The notes under the pieces were generated by a model that was not told the DNA's origin, searched no databases, and saw only the letters and a list, made by a program, of their open reading frames with translations. This document shows positions 17,402 to 25,497 of a stretch of DNA of 64,000 nucleotides, piece after piece. The position numbers were made by a program, and so were the translations under genes. This stretch comes from PALSA-1003 sp963741315. Its GTDB lineage: Bacteria > Pseudomonadota > Gammaproteobacteria > Burkholderiales > Casimicrobiaceae. Where the stretch lies: positions 310,001 to 374,000 of the forward strand of contig CAVUHK010000005.1 in assembly GCA_963741315.1 (NCBI GenBank). Direction: 5' to 3'. How positions within the stretch are numbered: the first letter of the stretch is position 1; every line of letters starts with the position of its first letter.

Positions 17402-18097
17402 TCAAACGGCACGCTTGACCAGCAGTTCGCGAATCTTGCCGATCGCCCGCGTCGGATTGAGCCCCTTGGGGCAGACGTCGACGCAGTTCATGATGGTGTG
17501 ACACCGGAACAGCCGATAAGGATCCTCGAGATTGTCGAGCCGCTCGCTGGTCGCATGGTCGCGTGAGTCGGCGATGAAGCGATACGCCTGCAGCAACCCC
17601 GCAGGGCCGACAAACTTGTCCGGATTCCACCAGAACGACGGGCACGCGGTCGAGCAGCACGCACACAGGATGCACTCGTACACGCCATCGAGCGCCTCGC
17701 GCTGCTCGGGCGACTGCAGCCGCTCCTTCTCCGGCGGCGGCGAGTCGTTGATGAGGTACGGCTTGATCGAATGGTATTGCTTGAAGAACTGGCTCATGTC
17801 CACGATCAGGTCGCGGATCACCGGCAAGCCGGGCAGCGGCCGCAACTCGACCGGCTCCTTGAGTTCGAGCAGGTTGGTGGTGCAGGCGAGGCCGTTCTTG
17901 CCGTTGATGTTCATCGCGTCCGAGCCGCACACGCCTTCGCGGCAGGAGCGACGGAACGACAACGTGTCGTCTTGCGCCTTGAGCCGGATGATCGCGTCGA
18001 GCAGCATCCGATCGTGCGGATCGAGCGCCACGTCATAGTCCTGCATGCGCGGCGCGGCATCCTTGTCCGGGTCGTAGCGGTAAACGCGGAATTTCAT
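17402..18097 (-). CDS. sdhB: Succinate dehydrogenase iron-sulfur subunit
   Basis: Electron-transfer subunit of complex II, 231 aa. The N-terminal plant-type ferredoxin domain binds 2Fe-2S through CREGVCGSDAMNINGKNGLAC (shown as CREGVCGSD..NGLAC). The C-terminal domain carries the 4Fe-4S and 3Fe-4S motifs CILCACCSTACPSFWW and CHTIMNCVDVCPKGLNP. The chosen ATG at 18095-18097 begins MKFRVYRYDPDKD, matching family starts; the open frame extends further upstream but only into the sdhA end. Confidence 0.97.
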   Translation of the reverse strand: MKFRVYRYDPDKDAAPRMQDYDVALDPHDRMLLDAIIRLKAQDDTLSFRRSCREGVCGSDAMNINGKNGLACTTNLLELKEPVELRPLPGLPVIRDLIVDMSQFFKQYHSIKPYLINDSPPPEKERLQSPEQREALDGVYECILCACCSTACPSFWWNPDKFVGPAGLLQAYRFIADSRDHATSERLDNLEDPYRLFRCHTIMNCVDVCPKGLNPTRAIGKIRELLVKRAV

Positions 18098-18113
18098 CGT
18101 GGCTCCGGCTTCG

Positions 18114-19877
18114 TCAGTACGTGCGCGTTTTCGGTGGGAACGACTCGACTGTGAGCGGCGTGAGCTGCACTGGCTTGTAGGAGAGCCGGTTGCCATCGCG
18201 ATTCCACAGCGTGTGTTTTAGCCAGTGCACGTCGTCGCGGTCGGGGAAGTCGCTGCGCGCCTGCGCGCCGCGCGACTCCTGCCGAGCCTCCGCCGAAATG
18301 ATGCTCGCCTTGGCGGTTTCGATCAGATTGTCGAGCTCGAGCGCCTCAACGCGCGCGGTGTTGAAGGTCTTGCTCTTGTCCTTGATCGCGACGCGCTTGA
18401 CGCGCTGCTCGATCTCCAGGATTTTGGTCACCCCTTCGGTCAGCAGTTGCTGGTTGCGAAAGACGCCGCAATGCGCCTGCATCGTCTTGCGCAGCACCCC
18501 CGCAACGTCGGCCACCTGCTCGCCCGAGGTCGCGCCATCGAGACGCGCCAGCCGTTCGACCGACAGCGCACCCGCGTCCGCCGGTAGCGGCTTGAACTGC
18601 TGTCGCTGCAATTGCTGGTCGACAATGTGATTTCCCGCGGCCCGCCCGAATACCAGCAGGTCGAGGAGTGAATTCGTACCGAGACGATTGGCGCCGTGCA
18701 CCGATACGCAGGCGCACTCGCCGATGGCATAGAAGCCGTTGACGACGGTGTTCGGATCGCCATCCTTCGGCACCACCACCTGACCGTGAATGTTGGTCGG
18801 GATGCCGCCCATCTGGTAGTGGATCGTCGGCACCACCGGGATCGGATCCCTGATGGGATCGACGTTGGCGAACTTGATCGCGATCTCGCGGATCGACGGC
18901 AGCCGCTTGTTGATGACTTCCGGGCCGAGGTGATCGAGCTTGAGCAGGACGTAGTCCTTGTGTGGTCCGCAGCCCCGCCCTTCCTTGATCTCCTGGTCCA
19001 TCGAGCGCGACACCACGTCGCGCGAAGCGAGGTCCTTGAGGTTGGGCGCGTAGCGCTCCATGAAGCGCTCGCCGTTGGCATTGAGCAGGATGCCGCCCTC
19101 GCCGCGCACGCCCTCGGTGATCAGCACGCCCGCGCCGGCAACTCCGGTGGGATGGAACTGCCAGAACTCCATGTCCTCGAGCGGAATGCCGGCGCGCGCC
19201 GCCATGCCCAGCCCGTCGCCGGTGTTGATGAAGGCATTCGTCGAAGCCGCCCAGATGCGACCGGCGCCGCCGGTCGCGAACAGCGTCGTCTTGGCCTGCA
19301 GGATCATGACTTCGCCGGTTTCCATCTCCAGCGCGGTGACACCGAGCACATCACCTTCGGCATTGCGAATCAGGTCGAGCGCCATCCACTCGACGAAGAA
19401 CTGGGTATTCGCGCGGACGTTGCGCTGGTAGAGCGTGTGCAGCATCGCGTGGCCGGTGCGGTCGGCGGCGGCGCAGGCGCGCTGCACCGACTTCTCGCCG
19501 AAATTCGCCGAATGCCCGCCGAAGGGCCGCTGATACAGCGTACCGTCGGCGTTGCGATCGAAGGGCATGCCGAAATGCTCGAGCTCGTAGACGACTTCGG
19601 GCGCCATGCGGCACATGTACTCGATCGCGTCCTGGTCGCCGAGCCAGTCGGAACCCTTGATCGTGTCGTACATGTGCCAGTGCCAGTTGTCCTCGCTCAT
19701 GTTGCCGAGCGACGCGCCGATGCCGCCCTGCGCGGCGACTGTGTGCGAGCGCGTGGGGAATACCTTGGACAGCACCGCCACCGACAGTCCGGCTTCGGCG
19801 AGCTGCAACGAGGCGCGCATCCCGGAGCCGCCCGCGCCGACGACGATCGCGTCGAACTTGCGTACCGGCAGAGTCAT
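18114..19877 (-). CDS. sdhA: Succinate dehydrogenase flavoprotein subunit
   Basis: Catalytic subunit of complex II, 587 aa, oxidising succinate to fumarate with covalently bound FAD. It shows the FAD-binding motif VVGAGGSGMRASLQLAEAG, the histidine that carries FAD in TRSHTVAAQGG, the substrate-binding QFHPTGVAGAG and HxxxR region GANRLGTNSLLDLLVFG. The ATG at 19875-19877 overlaps the sdhD stop as ATGA, so the operon is translationally coupled. Confidence 0.97.
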   Translation of the reverse strand: MTLPVRKFDAIVVGAGGSGMRASLQLAEAGLSVAVLSKVFPTRSHTVAAQGGIGASLGNMSEDNWHWHMYDTIKGSDWLGDQDAIEYMCRMAPEVVYELEHFGMPFDRNADGTLYQRPFGGHSANFGEKSVQRACAAADRTGHAMLHTLYQRNVRANTQFFVEWMALDLIRNAEGDVLGVTALEMETGEVMILQAKTTLFATGGAGRIWAASTNAFINTGDGLGMAARAGIPLEDMEFWQFHPTGVAGAGVLITEGVRGEGGILLNANGERFMERYAPNLKDLASRDVVSRSMDQEIKEGRGCGPHKDYVLLKLDHLGPEVINKRLPSIREIAIKFANVDPIRDPIPVVPTIHYQMGGIPTNIHGQVVVPKDGDPNTVVNGFYAIGECACVSVHGANRLGTNSLLDLLVFGRAAGNHIVDQQLQRQQFKPLPADAGALSVERLARLDGATSGEQVADVAGVLRKTMQAHCGVFRNQQLLTEGVTKILEIEQRVKRVAIKDKSKTFNTARVEALELDNLIETAKASIISAEARQESRGAQARSDFPDRDDVHWLKHTLWNRDGNRLSYKPVQLTPLTVESFPPKTRTY

Positions 19878-20224
19878 CCGGCGCGCACCCAGAGAATTTG
19901 CAGCAGCCACACCGCGTATGCCAGCAACAGCAGGACGGTGAGCACTTCCAGTGTCAGTCGAACGCCGGCAGGCTTGATGTAATCCATCCAGATGTCGCGC
20001 ACGCCAATCCAGGCGTGCCACAACAGCGCCAGGCCGAAGAGCAATGTGACGATGCGAAACGCGGTGTGGCCGAACAGCGCCTGCCAGAGCGGGAAGCCAA
20101 TGCCGCCATGGTAGAGCGCGATGCCGAGGAGCAGCAGCGTATAGACCGCCATGATCAGCGCGCTGACACGCTGCACCAGCCAGTCGAGCCAGCCGTAGTG
20201 CGCGCCGACGACGACGCGCTTCAC
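19874..20224 (-). CDS. sdhD: Succinate dehydrogenase membrane anchor subunit SdhD
   Basis: Small cytochrome b anchor of complex II, 116 aa with three membrane helices (about 12-35, 48-72, 90-112) and the heme-ligand helix LLWHAWIGVRDIWMDYIKP. A GTG start at 20222-20224 is supported because it overlaps the sdhC stop as GTGA and because KRVVVGAHYGWLDWLVQR begins at the family-typical place. No ATG is available in the region. Confidence 0.93.
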   Translation of the reverse strand: MKRVVVGAHYGWLDWLVQRVSALIMAVYTLLLLGIALYHGGIGFPLWQALFGHTAFRIVTLLFGLALLWHAWIGVRDIWMDYIKPAGVRLTLEVLTVLLLLAYAVWLLQILWVRAG

Positions 20225-20598
20225 CACAGCCGCGCTCCGATAATCAGCGTAAGCGCCAGGCTTACAACGAGGACCGCGACGCTCGATTGCCTCGCCGCCT
20301 TGAGTTCGCCGCCGATGTCGAGATCGAGCAACAGGAAGCGGATGCCGGCGAAGAAATGGTGGAGGTACGCCCAGAGCAGGCCGATCAGCACGAGCTTGCA
20401 CAGCGGATGCGCGAAAGCGTTGGTCAGCCTGGCGTAGGCGTCGGCCGAGGCCAGGCTCTGCTGCAGGCCGTACAACGCCAGCGGGATGCCGAACAGGAAC
20501 AGTGCCGCGCCGCTGACGCGATGAAGAATCGAGACGATGCCGGGCAGCGGCAGGCGAATCTGCACCAGGTTCAGGTAGACCGGACGCCGCTTGATCAC
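20221..20598 (-). CDS. sdhC: Succinate dehydrogenase cytochrome b556 subunit SdhC
   Basis: Large membrane anchor of complex II, about 125 aa, three helices. The quinone-site motif SILHRVSGAALFLFG and the heme-ligand region LHHFFAGIRFLLLD are present. I chose the GTG at 20596-20598, which yields MIKRRPVYLNLVQIRLPLPG, matching relatives; a longer frame to 20646 would add 16 residues that look unrelated to the family. A consensus -10 (TATAAT) lies at 20685-20690. Confidence 0.9.
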   Translation of the reverse strand: MIKRRPVYLNLVQIRLPLPGIVSILHRVSGAALFLFGIPLALYGLQQSLASADAYARLTNAFAHPLCKLVLIGLLWAYLHHFFAGIRFLLLDLDIGGELKAARQSSVAVLVVSLALTLIIGARLW

Positions 20599-20684
20599 GA
20601 GTCGCTCGTTAACGGACAACGACAACGAAGAATGGCCGTGCAACACGTCGCACGGGGGCCGGGAAACGATGCTGCACAGCGCAA

Positions 20685-20690
20685 ATTATA
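20685..20690 (-). promoter_or_regulatory. -10 element of the sdhC operon promoter
   Basis: A perfect TATAAT on the minus strand in the 170-bp gap between gntR and sdhC, the likely promoter for the sdh-gltA-odh operon. No strong -35 is seen at 16-18 nt upstream, which would fit an activated or regulated promoter. Confidence 0.5.
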
Positions 20691-20768
20691 CCGCGATTCG
20701 ACCTGCCGTCGCCAGCGCACCACCTCGGTTACCGGGGCGAAACACCCGGAAATATTGCATTGGCGAAT

Positions 20769-21518
20769 TCAACCCAGCTCATTGATGTAGTAGTGCCGCC
20801 GCGTGGTGCACAAGCCGCGTCGCCACTCGACCGGCCGATCACCATAGGTGTAGGTGACGCGCTCCACCGCCAGCAATGGCTCACCGGGGCGAACCTTGAG
20901 CAGCGCGGCAGTCGATGCGTCCGCGGCGAGCGCCGAGAGCTTCTCCTGTGCCCGCAACATGCGCACGCCGAACTGGGTCTCGAACAAGCTGTAGAGAGAG
21001 CCGCGATAGGCGTCGACCTTGGCCTTGGTCAGGCCGCGGAAGAGTGGCGCAGGCAGCACGATTTCGTCGAGCACGACCGGTTCGCCCGAGTATTCGAGTA
21101 CCCGGCGCATGACGATGATCGCGGATTGCGCCTTGATGTCGAGCACCCGCGCCAGGTCCAGCGACGCCTTGCCGCGGCGAACATCGACGAGACGACTGAG
21201 CGGATACTCGTCCTTGCCGTCGCTGCGCCGGATGCGCAGGAAGCGGAACAGCGACGCGCCCTCTTCGGTATGTGTCGCGACAAAAGTACCCTTGCCCTGG
21301 CGGCGCACGACGAGATTGTCGGCGGCCAGCGCCTCGATTGCCTTGCGGACGGTTCCCAGGGACACGCCGAAACGCGCCGCCAGGTCGCCCTCGCTCGGAA
21401 TCGCCTCGCCGGGCTGCCACTCGCCGGCGTCGAGGCTGGCCATGAGCAGCGCCTTGAGCTGGAGGTAGAGCGGCTGGAACAAAGGCGCGTTACCCGCGGT
21501 CGCAGGCTCGTTGCTCAT
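20769..21518 (-). CDS. GntR-family (HutC-type) transcriptional regulator
   Basis: A 249-aa regulator with an N-terminal winged helix-turn-helix (QPLYLQLKALLMASLDAGEW, then EGDLAARFGVSLGTVRKAIEAL and the wing VRRQGKGTFVATH; given in parts) and a C-terminal UTRA ligand-binding domain (~90-245, ending WRRGLCTTRRHYYINELG). It lies between the sdh operon and mdh, diverging from mdh. HutC-subfamily UTRA domains sense small metabolites; here a TCA or propionate intermediate is plausible but unproven. A 10-bp palindrome and an AT-rich tandem repeat in the divergent region are candidate binding sites. A possible 18-codon leader ORF overlaps its start codon. Confidence 0.9.
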   Translation of the reverse strand: MSNEPATAGNAPLFQPLYLQLKALLMASLDAGEWQPGEAIPSEGDLAARFGVSLGTVRKAIEALAADNLVVRRQGKGTFVATHTEEGASLFRFLRIRRSDGKDEYPLSRLVDVRRGKASLDLARVLDIKAQSAIIVMRRVLEYSGEPVVLDEIVLPAPLFRGLTKAKVDAYRGSLYSLFETQFGVRMLRAQEKLSALAADASTAALLKVRPGEPLLAVERVTYTYGDRPVEWRRGLCTTRRHYYINELG

Positions 21519-21571
21519 CGTTCGATCGGCGCCGCAGCCGCCACCAGGGATTTGTCGACAATCGCAGGCAT
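21515..21571 (-). CDS. Possible 18-codon leader ORF overlapping the gntR start
   Basis: Minus-strand ATG at 21569-21571 opens 18 codons (MPAIVDKSLVAAAPIER and stop; 18th codon Arg) and its TGA overlaps the gntR ATG as ATGA. Such an overlap is the usual mark of translational coupling, and the ORF contains the palindrome TTGTCGACAA. There is only a weak AGAG upstream, so it may be chance. Confidence 0.25.
   Translation of the reverse strand: MPAIVDKSLVAAAAPIER
21552..21561. promoter_or_regulatory. Palindrome TTGTCGACAA, candidate GntR operator
   Basis: Perfect 10-bp inverted repeat 34 bp in front of gntR in the gntR-mdh divergent region. The GT..AC architecture resembles operators of the HutC subfamily. 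Binding by the adjacent regulator is inferred from position. Confidence 0.45.
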
Positions 21572-21580
21572 GGGTACTCT

Positions 21581-21600
21581 TATATCATATATCATCTATA
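21581..21600 (+). promoter_or_regulatory. AT-rich tandem repeat in the gntR-mdh promoter region
   Basis: TATATCATATATCATCTATA contains two adjacent copies of ATATCAT (21582-21588 and 21589-21595), an AT-only island in otherwise GC-rich DNA. It may supply -10 elements for mdh and/or gntR or a regulator site. The 9-mer ATATCATCT recurs in the SPFH operator at 59539-59547. Confidence 0.4.
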
Positions 21601-21727
21601 GGAGTTGATTGACAGGGGGCAACCACGACCCTTACACTTCAAATTCTTGCGCATCCCGCCTTGCCGGCGCCAGCCGCGGGCAATCGTCCTTCCTTTATTT
21701 GCAGACCCTGCCACCCAGGAGTTGTCG

Positions 21728-22714
21728 ATGAAAAAACCCGTTCGCGTTGCGGTGACCGGCGCCGCCGGCCAGATTGGCTACAGCCTCCTCTTCCGCATCG
21801 CCAGCGGCGCCATGCTCGGCCCCGACCAGCCCGTCCAGCTGCAGTTGCTGGAGTTGCCGATCGACAAGGCGCAGGCCGCGCTCAAGGGCGTGATGATGGA
21901 GCTCGACGACTGCGCCTTTCCGCTGCTGGCTGGCATGACCGGAACTAGCGACCCCAAGGTCGCCTTCAAGGATGTCGATATAGCCATGCTGGTCGGCGCC
22001 AAGCCCCGGGGGCCGGGCATGGAACGCAAGGACCTGCTGCTCGAGAACGCCAAGATCTTCATCGAGCAGGGCAAGGCGCTCGACGCCGTCGCCAGTCGCA
22101 ACGTACACGTGCTCGTGGTCGGCAATCCGGCGAACACCAATGCCTATATCGCCATGAAGTCGGCGCCCAGCCTGCCGAAGAAGAATTTCACCGCCATGCT
22201 GCGCCTCGACCACAACCGCGCGCTCTCGCAGCTCGCGTCCAAGTCCGGCAAGCCGGTCGGCGCGATCGAAAAGCTGATTGTGTGGGGAAATCATTCGCCG
22301 ACGATGTATCCCGATTATCGCTTTGCGACCGTCGACGGCGCGTCGCTCAAGGACCTCATCAACGACGAGAACTGGAACCGGACGGTGTTCCTGCCGACAG
22401 TCGGCAAGCGCGGCGCGGCGATCATCGAGGCGCGCGGCCTGTCCTCGGCCGCTTCGGCAGCCAATGCCGCGGTCGACCACGTGCACGACTGGATGCTCGG
22501 CAGCAATGGCAAGTGGGTGACCATGGGCGTGCCGTCAGACGGCAGCTATGGCATTCCGAAGGATGTCATGTATGGCGTGCCGGTCACGACCGCCAATGGC
22601 GAGTACACCCGCGTTGCCGACCTGCCGATCGACGCGTTCTCGCGCGAGCGCATGGACCTGACCCTCAAGGAACTCGAGGAAGAGCGCGCCGGCGTCGCGG
22701 CGCTGCTCGCCTGA
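21728..22714 (+). CDS. mdh: Malate dehydrogenase (NAD-dependent)
   Basis: Oxidises malate to oxaloacetate in the TCA cycle. The 328-aa protein is the cytosolic-type bacterial MDH: NAD motif VTGAAGQIGYSLLFRIASG, catalytic Asp/His pair in LRLDHNRALSQLA and WGNHSPTMYPD (His189) and substrate arginines near RGPGMERKDLL. The ATG at 21728-21730 is preceded by AGGAG. It diverges from gntR and is followed by prpB, linking TCA and methylcitrate enzymes in one transcriptional direction. Confidence 0.97.
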   Translation: MKKPVRVAVTGAAGQIGYSLLFRIASGAMLGPDQPVQLQLLELPIDKAQAALKGVMMELDDCAFPLLAGMTGTSDPKVAFKDVDIAMLVGAKPRGPGMERKDLLLENAKIFIEQGKALDAVASRNVHVLVVGNPANTNAYIAMKSAPSLPKKNFTAMLRLDHNRALSQLASKSGKPVGAIEKLIVWGNHSPTMYPDYRFATVDGASLKDLINDENWNRTVFLPTVGKRGAAIIEARGLSSAASAANAAVDHVHDWMLGSNGKWVTMGVPSDGSYGIPKDVMYGVPVTTANGEYTRVADLPIDAFSRERMDLTLKELEEERAGVAALLA

Positions 22715-22737
22715 GCCAGATCGCGCGTCAGTCTCCG

Positions 22738-23625
22738 ATGCCAAATTCCTCCGCCGGGGCGCGATTCCGCGCAGCGATTGCCGCCGAACGGCCGTTGCAG
22801 GTTGCCGGCGCCATCTGCGCCTATCACGCGATACTGGCCGAGAAGTCGGGCTTCAAGGCGATCTACCTCTCCGGCGGCGGTGTCGCCGCGGGCTCGCTCG
22901 GCGTTCCCGACCTTGGCATTTCCACGCTCGACGACGTCCTGACCGACGTGCGCCGGATCACCGACGCGTCGTCACTGCCGCTGCTGGTCGACTCCGATAC
23001 CGGCTTTGGCGCGTCCGCGTTCAACGTCGCGCACACGGTCAAATCGTTGATCAAATTCGGTGCCGCCGCCACGCACATCGAGGACCAGGTCGGCGCCAAG
23101 CGCTGCGGTCACCGGCCGAACAAGGAACTGGTCTCCAAGGGCGAGATGGTCGACCGGATCAAGGCCGCCGTCGACGCCCGCACCGATCCGGAATTCGTGA
23201 TCATGGCGCGCACCGACGCACTCGCCGTCGAGGGCATGGAAGCCGCGATCGACCGCGCGGTGGCCTGTGTCGAGGCTGGCGCCGACATGATCTTTCCCGA
23301 AGCGATGACCGAACTGGCGATGTACCGGCGCTTCGTGGAAGCAGTCAAGGTTCCGGTACTCGCCAACATCACCGAGTTCGGCGCCACTCCGCTGTTCACG
23401 CTCGACGAGCTCCGAAGCGCCGGCGTGGCGATCGCGCTCTACCCGCTGTCGGCATTCCGCGCCATGAACAAGGCCGCACTCAACGTCTACCAGACGCTGC
23501 GGCGCGACGGTACGCAGCAAGCCGCCGTCGCGTCGATGCAGACGCGCACCGAACTCTACGACTACCTGGGTTACCACCAGTACGAAGCCAAGCTCGACGC
23601 GCTGTTCGCCAAGGCGCGCGAGTGA
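22738..23625 (+). CDS. prpB: 2-methylisocitrate lyase PrpB
   Basis: Cleaves 2-methylisocitrate to succinate and pyruvate, the last step of the methylcitrate cycle. The 295-aa ICL/PEPM-superfamily protein has the metal-binding DSDTGFG and the catalytic loop QVGAKRCGHRPNKELV with Cys123. It lies 23 nt after mdh and is followed by prpC. Relatives with oxaloacetate decarboxylase or PEP mutase activity lack the KRCGH loop, so the assignment is firm. Confidence 0.95.
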   Translation: MPNSSAGARFRAAIAAERPLQVAGAICAYHAILAEKSGFKAIYLSGGGVAAGSLGVPDLGISTLDDVLTDVRRITDASSLPLLVDSDTGFGASAFNVAHTVKSLIKFGAAATHIEDQVGAKRCGHRPNKELVSKGEMVDRIKAAVDARTDPEFVIMARTDALAVEGMEAAIDRAVACVEAGADMIFPEAMTELAMYRRFVEAVKVPVLANITEFGATPLFTLDELRSAGVAIALYPLSAFRAMNKAALNVYQTLRRDGTQQAAVASMQTRTELYDYLGYHQYEAKLDALFAKARE

Positions 23626-23706
23626 GCACGAGACTGCTCCGGCGCGGCTCGCCTTCGCTGCGCGCACAAATGCCATGCTCCCGGAACTATCGCCTAAGGT
23701 CCGAAG

Positions 23707-24861
23707 ATGAGTGAAGTCGCAAGCAACGCTCCCAAGCCGAAAAAATCGGTGGCACTGTCCGGCGTCGCCGCCGGCAATACCGCCTTGTGCACGGTCGGTC
23801 GCACCGGCAACGACCTGCACTATCGCGGCTACGACATTCTGGACATCGCCGAGACCTGCGAATTCGAGGAGATCGCGCACCTGCTGATCCACGGCGAATT
23901 GCCCAACCGCGCCGAGCTGGCGGCGTACAAGTCGAAACTCGCCTCGCTGCGCGGCATCCCGGCGCCGGTCAAGGCGGTGCTCGAGCAGATACCGGGGGCA
24001 GCGCACCCGATGGACGTCATGCGCACCGCGGTCTCGGCACTGGGCGCCGTCGTCCCCGAGCGCGACGACCACGGCGCAGCCGGCGCCCGCGACATTGCCG
24101 ACCGCCTGATCGCATCGCTCGGCTCGATGCTGCTGTACTGGTACCACTGGAGCCAGAACGGGCGGCGCATTGCAGTCGAAACCGGCGACGATTCGATCGG
24201 TGGCCACTTCCTGCACTTGCTGCACGGCAAGCCACCCACGGCGAGCTGGGTTCGGGCGATGCACACCTCGCTCAACCTCTACGCCGAGCACGAGTTCAAC
24301 GCCTCCACTTTCGCCGCGCGCGTCATCGCCGGCACCGGCTCGGACATGTATTCGGCGATTGCCGGAGCGATTGGCGCGCTGCGCGGACCCAAGCACGGCG
24401 GCGCCAACGAAGTCTCCTTCGAAATCCAGAAGCGCTACGCCACGCTCGACGAAGCCGAACGCGACATCCGTCGCCGAGTCGAAGCCAAGGAAGTCGTCAT
24501 CGGTTTCGGCCATCCGGTGTACACCGTGAGCGATCCGCGCAACCGGATCATCAAGGAAGTCGCGCGGCGACTGTCGACGGACGCCGGGAGCCTCAAGATG
24601 TTCGCCATCGCCGAACGCATCGAAGCCGTCATGCTGGACGCCAAGAAGATGTTCGCCAACCTCGACTGGTATTCGGCGGTGAGCTATCACATGATGGGGG
24701 TGCCGACGGCGATGTTCACCCCGCTGTTCGTGATCTCGCGCACCTCCGGCTGGTCGGCGCACGTCATCGAGCAACGCGTCGACGGCAAGATCATCCGGCC
24801 GAGCGCCAACTACGTCGGACCCGAGGATCAGCAGTTCGTCCCGATCGACAGACGCAAATGA
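23707..24861 (+). CDS. prpC: 2-methylcitrate synthase PrpC
   Basis: Condenses propionyl-CoA with oxaloacetate. At 384 aa it is the short citrate-synthase type; it starts at the GNTALCTVGRTGNDLHYRGYDI region and carries active-site segments YAEHEFNASTF, GPKHGGANE and GFGHPVYTVSDPRN. The HPVYT variant and the prpB/prpD neighbours separate it from the true citrate synthase gltA at 15801-17096. Confidence 0.95.
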   Translation: MSEVASNAPKPKKSVALSGVAAGNTALCTVGRTGNDLHYRGYDILDIAETCEFEEIAHLLIHGELPNRAELAAYKSKLASLRGIPAPVKAVLEQIPGAAHPMDVMRTAVSALGAVVPERDDHGAAGARDIADRLIASLGSMLLYWYHWSQNGRRIAVETGDDSIGGHFLHLLHGKPPTASWVRAMHTSLNLYAEHEFNASTFAARVIAGTGSDMYSAIAGAIGALRGPKHGGANEVSFEIQKRYATLDEAERDIRRRVEAKEVVIGFGHPVYTVSDPRNRIIKEVARRLSTDAGSLKMFAIAERIEAVMLDAKKMFANLDWYSAVSYHMMGVPTAMFTPLFVISRTSGWSAHVIEQRVDGKIIRPSANYVGPEDQQFVPIDRRK

Positions 24862-24939
24862 GCAACGCCGCGTGGATCCCGTTTTCAGGCGCTGGGTCGA
24901 TGCCAGCATTCGCGACCAATCCGCAAGAAAGGCGTTCCC

Positions 24940-25481
24940 ATGTCACGTGCTGAACTGCACACTCGCGCGCTCTGCGGCGCGCGACCGTTACTTGTTGCTG
25001 CGCTGACCATCAGCCTCGCGGCATCCGCTGCCGATGCGGCGCCTGCGCCGGTGACGATCGGCCCCCTGGCGCAGGCGCCGCGCCGGCGCCCTCCGCCCCC
25101 GACCGCGAGAACCCTGCCGCGATCGCTGCAGCGACGGCCGCCGCCGAAAAATGGCTCAACTCGATAGATACGGGCAACCTGCTCGCCACCTGGCAGGAAG
25201 CAGCCGAGGTATTCAAGCTGGGCGTGAAGCAGGAGGACTGGGTCGCCGATCTCGGAGGCATTCATGCGCAGCTGGGCAAGTCGACGATGCGCGAGCTCAA
25301 GACCGCGCAGTATTCGACGACCCTGCGCGGCGCTCCGACGCGCGGCGACTACGTCACGCTCACCTATCTGACCAAATTCGCCAATGCGCCGCTGGCCTCG
25401 GAGACGCTGATCGTGAGCAAGGAAGCCGACGGCGCGTGGCGCATCGCCGGCTACAATATCGGCAAGGCTCCCGAACAATAA
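24940..25481 (+). CDS. Exported DUF4019-family protein, frameshifted as sequenced
   Basis: The first frame (from ATG 24940, with AAGAAAGG upstream) encodes a signal peptide, PLLVAALTISLAASAADAAPAP. A second frame (from about 25083 to the stop at 25481) encodes AEKWLNSIDTGNLLATWQEAA, then GGIHAQLGKSTMRELKTAQYS and a C-terminal DGAWRIAGYNIG, the pattern of DUF4019 proteins. The frames join near 25080 in the GC run GCGCAGGCGCCGCGCCGG, where one base appears to be missing. The family has no known function. It sits between prpC and prpD, but nothing suggests an enzymatic part in the pathway. Confidence 0.7.
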
Positions 25482-25497
25482 TCACCGCGAATCGACC

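Noticed and set aside
22972..24909. 645-codon open frame antisense to prpB and prpC
   Set aside because: Shadow frame; both sense genes are well-conserved enzymes.
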